This document shows positions 7,187 through 10,374 of a stretch of 10,374 nt of DNA, one piece after another. Both the position numbers and the translations under genes were made by a program. The stretch's first letter is position 1; each line of letters opens with the position of its first letter. The notes under the pieces were generated by a model. That model was not told the origin of the DNA. It worked only from the letters and a program-made list of their open reading frames with translations, and did not search any database. Location: positions 1 to 10,374 of the forward strand of contig CAMYKE010000031.1 of the NCBI GenBank assembly GCA_947258895.1, given 5' to 3'. Source of the DNA: an uncultured Pseudomonadales bacterium. Its GTDB lineage: Bacteria > Pseudomonadota > Gammaproteobacteria > Pseudomonadales > IMCC2047.

Positions 7187-7220
7187 CCGACGCGGGCGAA
7201 AATCAGCTGGCGTCGGTTTT
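7187..7220 (+). terminator. Candidate rho-independent terminator of the phaC operon
   Basis: CCGACGC (7187-7193) pairs perfectly with GCGTCGG (7210-7216) and is followed directly by TTTT (7217-7220). The loop is long (16 nt) and the U-tract short, so efficiency is uncertain. The right arm lies inside the last codons of the convergent kinase gene, whose stop is at 7203-7205, so the element would serve only the + strand operon. No T-run follows the hairpin when read on the - strand. Confidence 0.45.
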
Positions 7221-8417
7221 GCCGAGGGTGGCAATGGTTTCCCGCGCGATTTCGAGTTCCTCGTTGGTGGGGATCACCAGTACCTTTACGTCGCTATCGG
7301 GGCGACTGATGATGGCGGCGCTGGCGTCGCTGTTGCGGTTGCGCGGGTCATCGAGCGCTACACCCAGTGCCGCCAATCTGGTGCAGACCGCCGCGCGTAC
7401 CCGGTGATCGTTCTCGCCGATACCTGCGGTGAATACCAGCGCGTCGACGCCACCAAGGACGGTGAAATAAGCCCCCACATATTTACTGATCCGGTAGCAG
7501 TACATCTCAAGCGCCAGTTGGGCGCGGGCGTCGCTGGCGTCGGCGAGGCGATGCACCTCACGCATATCCCCGACGCCGCACAGGCCCTTCATCCCGCTGC
7601 GCTGGTTTAACAACGCTTCGATTTCATCCAGCCCGATGCCCAGTGTCCGGGCGAGATAAAAGGGCACCGAGGGGTCCAGGTCGCCGCAGCGGGTGCCCAT
7701 GATCAGGCCTTCCAGGGGCGTCATGCCCATCGACGTGTCAATACACACCCCATGCTCGATCGCCGCGGCGCTGGCGCCATTTCCCAGGTGCAGGGTGATG
7801 AGTCGCAGGTTCTCCAGCGGTTCGTCAAGGCATTCGGCCGCGCGCCGAGCGACGTGCTGGTGCGAGGTACCATGGAAACCGTAGCGACGCACCTGGTGTT
7901 GCTGGTACAACTCGTCCGGCACCGCGTACCGATAGGCGACCGGAGGCAGGGTCCGGGCGAAATTGGTATCGAATACCGCGACCTGAGGCAGTTGCGGGCA
8001 CAGGCGTTGGGCGGCTTCGATGCCGGTCAGGTGTGCCGGGTTATGCAGCGGCGCGAGGGGAATCATCTGGCGGATACCGGCAACCACCCCGGCATCGATC
8101 CGCACCGGCGCCTGGAAGGTTTCACCGCCATGGGCGACGCGATGACCGATCGCCTGCAGGGATGCCAGCGATGCGGGTGTATCACTGCGCTCCAGCATCG
8201 CAAAGATATGTTCCAGCCCTGCGGCATGATCAGCGATGGGTAGCGTGTCCCGGTGTTCGGTGGCCGTCGCGGCGGCGCGGTATTCCTTGCTAGTGCAGGT
8301 ACTGCCTGCTTCACCAATGCGCTCCAGCAGGCCAGCTACCAGCAACGTTTCCTGCCGCATGTCATAACAGCGGAATTTAATGGAAGAACTGCCTGAATTG
8401 ATGACCAGTACCTGCAT
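7203..8417 (-). CDS. ackA: Acetate/propionate-family (short-chain acyl) kinase
   Basis: This 404-residue cytosolic kinase of the ASKHA fold interconverts acyl phosphate + ADP and carboxylic acid + ATP. The family signatures and active-site residues fit the known numbering within two positions: N7 in VINSGSSSIKF, R93 in GHRVAHGG, H125 in PLHNP, D150 in VFDTNF, H182 in YGFHGTSH, H210 in HLGNG, R243 in GTRCGD and the C-terminal TNEELEIARET. The motif usually read FDTAFH is FDTNFA here, with Ala154 in place of the common His. The frame is open a further 49 codons upstream, but those overlap the ATPase gene. The start at 8417 is set by the VLVINSGSS N-terminus and a GAGAG sequence about 8 nt before it. 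It starts 14 nt after the ATPase stop, suggesting co-transcription, and faces the phosphotransacylase fusion end to end. Acetate is the safe substrate; butyrate or propionate are possible given that neighbour. Confidence 0.94.
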   Translation of the reverse strand: MQVLVINSGSSSIKFRCYDMRQETLLVAGLLERIGEAGSTCTSKEYRAAATATEHRDTLPIADHAAGLEHIFAMLERSDTPASLASLQAIGHRVAHGGETFQAPVRIDAGVVAGIRQMIPLAPLHNPAHLTGIEAAQRLCPQLPQVAVFDTNFARTLPPVAYRYAVPDELYQQHQVRRYGFHGTSHQHVARRAAECLDEPLENLRLITLHLGNGASAAAIEHGVCIDTSMGMTPLEGLIMGTRCGDLDPSVPFYLARTLGIGLDEIEALLNQRSGMKGLCGVGDMREVHRLADASDARAQLALEMYCYRISKYVGAYFTVLGGVDALVFTAGIGENDHRVRAAVCTRLAALGVALDDPRNRNSDASAAIISRPDSDVKVLVIPTNEELEIARETIATLGKTDAS

Positions 8418-8430
8418 GGCGCTACTCTCG

Positions 8431-8436
8431 ATTATA
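8431..8436 (-). promoter_or_regulatory. TATAAT hexamer overlapping the ATPase stop, possible internal ackA promoter
   Basis: On the - strand the sequence reads TATAAT, a perfect -10 hexamer, 13 nt before the ackA start and overlapping the ATPase TAA stop. The hexamer 17 bp upstream (CAGCGA) is a poor -35 and there is no extended -10 TGn. The implied transcript start would leave almost no leader and would cut into the ribosome binding site. The hexamer is probably fortuitous, arising from a Val codon and the TAA stop. Confidence 0.15.
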
Positions 8437-10374
8437 CTGGTGTGCGCTCGCCATCGCTGTCCGGCGCGCTGGACCGCCCAATCCCCGAGCCTCCCGGCCG
8501 GTTTAATCTGCGCAGCACCATTTTCTCGATCTCCACCAGCACCAGCACCGAGGCCCCTACACAAATGACTCGCAACCAGGCCTCTGCATCCATTGCGGTG
8601 GTAGCGAACAGCGCTTGCATGGGTCCCAGGTAGGTAAAGGCCAGCTGGAAGATGATCAGCAGGCCGATCGCATAGAGTACATAGCGATTCCCCGACAATC
8701 CCTCCAGCGTGAGGGCGGGTGCAAGGAGGTAGCGAGCACTGAACAGGTAGAAAATTTCGAATACCACCAGGGTATTCACGGCTACCGTTCGGGCCAGCTC
8801 AATGGACGCGCCCTGGTCCCGTTCCCACACGAACAGACCAAAGGTGCCGGTGACCAGAATCAGGGAGACGAAGATGATGCGCCACACAAGGAAACCGGAC
8901 AGGACCGGTTCCTTCGGGTCACGGGAGGGCCGCTGCATTACGTTCGATTCCGCCGGCTCAAAGGCCAGGGTCAGCGCCAGGGTCACTGCGGTGATCATGT
9001 TGACCCACAGGATCTGGGCGGCGGTGATCGGCAGTGACCGCCCCATCAGGATCGCCGCGATGATGGTGAGCGCCTCGCCGCCGTTGGTGGGTAATACGAA
9101 CATAATGGATTTCTTGAGGTTATCGTACACCGTCCGGCCTTCCTGCACCGCGTGGGCGATGGACGCAAAGTTGTCATCGGTCAGCACCATTTCGGCAGCC
9201 TCCTTGGCGACCTCGGTACCGTTGAGACCCATCGCCACTCCGACATCGGCACGTTTCAGGGCGGGGGCGTCATTGACGCCGTCGCCGGTCATGGACACCA
9301 CTTCGCCGCAGGCTTGCAGAGCGGTGACCAGCTGCAGTTTCTGTTCCGGCGATACCCGCGCGAAAATATCGCAACGCTGCACCGCCTCGCGCAGCTGTGC
9401 CTGGTCATAGCTATCCAGCTCCAATCCCTGGACTACCGTCGCGCCGTCGCCGATACCCATTTGTGCGCCGATTGAGCGCGCGGTGATCGCATGGTCACCG
9501 GTGATCATCTTCACGCGAATGCCCGCCGACTGGCAGTTCCGCACAGCCTCAATGGCCTCCGTACGGGGCGGGTCGATAATACCCACTAAACCCAGCAGGG
9601 TAAGCCCGTTCTCGACATCGCTGAAATTCAGGGTTTGTTGCGCGCTGGCGGTGGGTTTGTAGGCGATCGCCAGCAGCCGTTGGCCGCGACTGGCCATGTC
9701 CTGCATGGCGGTATCCCAATAAGCCGCGTCCATGGGTGCTTCGCCGTCACGAGTCCACTGGTGCTGGCACATTTGTAATACCCGTTCCGGTGCACCCTTG
9801 AGGTAGATAAAACCATGACCCTCATGGTCATGGTGCAGGGTAGCCATAAAACGATGCTCTGATTCAAACGGTATGGCATCGGTACGTGGAAAGCGGGACG
9901 CGTGGTCATCAACCTGCAGACCCGCCTTCATTGCCAGCACCACCAGTGCGCCCTCCGTGGGATCACCCGTCATCTGCCACTGGCCGTCAGCCTCCGCCAC
10001 GGTAGCGTCATTGCACAGCAAAGCCGCCCGTGCGATTTCATGCAACGATGGCATCTGTTCCGTCGTCACCTCCTGTCCTGCGAGGCTAAACCTACCGTGG
10101 GGATCGTAACCCACGCCGCTGACCTGGTAATTGCCGGAAGCGGTGGTCAGGCTCTGCACCGTCATTTCATTGCGGGTGAGGGTGCCGGTCTTGTCGGAAC
10201 AGATTACCGTAACCGAGCCGAGGGTCTCGACCGCCGGCAAACGGCGGATAATGGCGTTCTTTTTCGCCATGCGCTGTACGCCGATGGCGAGCGTGATGGT
10301 CATAATAGCGGGCAGTCCCTCGGGGATTCCCGCCACTGCCAGCCCCACGGCCGCGAGAAACATATCGCCCGGCG
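8432..10374 (-). CDS. P2-type cation-transporting P-type ATPase, C-terminal two thirds (N-terminus beyond window)
   Basis: This is an inner-membrane cation pump driven by ATP through an aspartyl-phosphate intermediate. The coding frame runs off the right edge. The Met at 10363 is internal, since the codons before it continue the membrane helix leading into PEGLPA, so the actuator domain and first helices are missing. Visible parts in order are: helix M4 with IPEGLPA; phosphorylation motif SDKTGT (about 10195-10181); N-domain with KGAPE; hinge motif TGDGVNDAPALKRADVGVAMG-like stretch near 9295-9240; and M5 to M10 with clear hydrophobic segments. M5 has TNGGEAL and M6 has WVNMITAV. Compared with SERCA, the Ca-site residues E309, N768, E771, N796 and T799 have counterparts, but D800 is replaced by Ala (codon 8987-8989). 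Transported ion is therefore uncertain; Ca2+, Na+, H+ or another cation are all possible. It lies 14 nt upstream of the kinase gene in the same direction, implying joint expression. Confidence 0.93.
   Translation of the reverse strand, partial: PGDMFLAAVGLAVAGIPEGLPAIMTITLAIGVQRMAKKNAIIRRLPAVETLGSVTVICSDKTGTLTRNEMTVQSLTTASGNYQVSGVGYDPHGRFSLAGQEVTTEQMPSLHEIARAALLCNDATVAEADGQWQMTGDPTEGALVVLAMKAGLQVDDHASRFPRTDAIPFESEHRFMATLHHDHEGHGFIYLKGAPERVLQMCQHQWTRDGEAPMDAAYWDTAMQDMASRGQRLLAIAYKPTASAQQTLNFSDVENGLTLLGLVGIIDPPRTEAIEAVRNCQSAGIRVKMITGDHAITARSIGAQMGIGDGATVVQGLELDSYDQAQLREAVQRCDIFARVSPEQKLQLVTALQACGEVVSMTGDGVNDAPALKRADVGVAMGLNGTEVAKEAAEMVLTDDNFASIAHAVQEGRTVYDNLKKSIMFVLPTNGGEALTIIAAILMGRSLPITAAQILWVNMITAVTLALTLAFEPAESNVMQRPSRDPKEPVLSGFLVWRIIFVSLILVTGTFGLFVWERDQGASIELARTVAVNTLVVFEIFYLFSARYLLAPALTLEGLSGNRYVLYAIGLLIIFQLAFTYLGPMQALFATTAMDAEAWLRVICVGASVLVLVEIEKMVLRRLNRPGGSGIGRSSAPDSDGERTPV

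Noticed and set aside
8418..8564. 49-codon N-terminal extension of the acyl kinase
   Set aside because: It overlaps the 3' end of the ATPase gene in another frame, and the family N-terminus VLVINSGSSS begins right after ATG 8417.
1..10374. CRISPR arrays, tRNA/rRNA genes, insertion sequences or phage attachment sites
   Set aside because: No regularly spaced repeats, no structural RNA signatures, no transposase-like protein and no terminal inverted repeats were seen on either strand.

Overview
The window is GC-rich proteobacterial DNA, most likely from a gammaproteobacterium. That placement is inference: it rests on protein style, Shine-Dalgarno use and an FNR/ANR-type promoter, not on a marker gene. 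Both edges cut through genes.

Layout: (1) 1-2827, + strand: a signalling ATPase of the class III nucleotide cyclase / AAA ATPase / TPR type. Its first part lies before the window. Its reading frame is broken near 1711-1735, where about 40 codons of the family's usual sequence also seem to be missing. (2) 2828-3090: a non-coding regulatory stretch. It holds a perfect 17-bp palindrome, a near-consensus FNR/ANR box correctly placed over a candidate -10 element, and a strong ribosome binding site. (3) 3091-7177, + strand, a compact three-gene operon: a long-type PHA synthase (PhaC), a FabI-type enoyl reductase, and a fusion of a MaoC-type (R)-hydratase with a phosphate acetyl/butyryltransferase. 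(4) 7203-10374, - strand, converging on that operon: an acetate/propionate-family kinase preceded by a P2-type cation ATPase whose N-terminal part lies beyond the window.

Read together, the genes encode a connected acyl-CoA module. The hydratase domain interconverts (R)-3-hydroxyacyl-CoA and enoyl-CoA. The FabI-like enzyme would reduce enoyl to acyl thioester with NAD(P)H. The transferase domain would make acyl phosphate, and the kinase would recover ATP and release the acid. PhaC draws (R)-3-hydroxyacyl-CoA into storage polyester. With an oxygen-responsive FNR-type site in front of phaC, this could store carbon, dispose of electrons and make ATP when oxygen is short. The individual families are clear from sequence. 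Chain length, direction of flux and the FNR link are inference. The gene set resembles a recurring proteobacterial arrangement, so the most novel points are the promoter architecture, the possible enoyl-CoA reduction to acyl-phosphate route, the altered ion-site residue of the ATPase and the broken cyclase gene.
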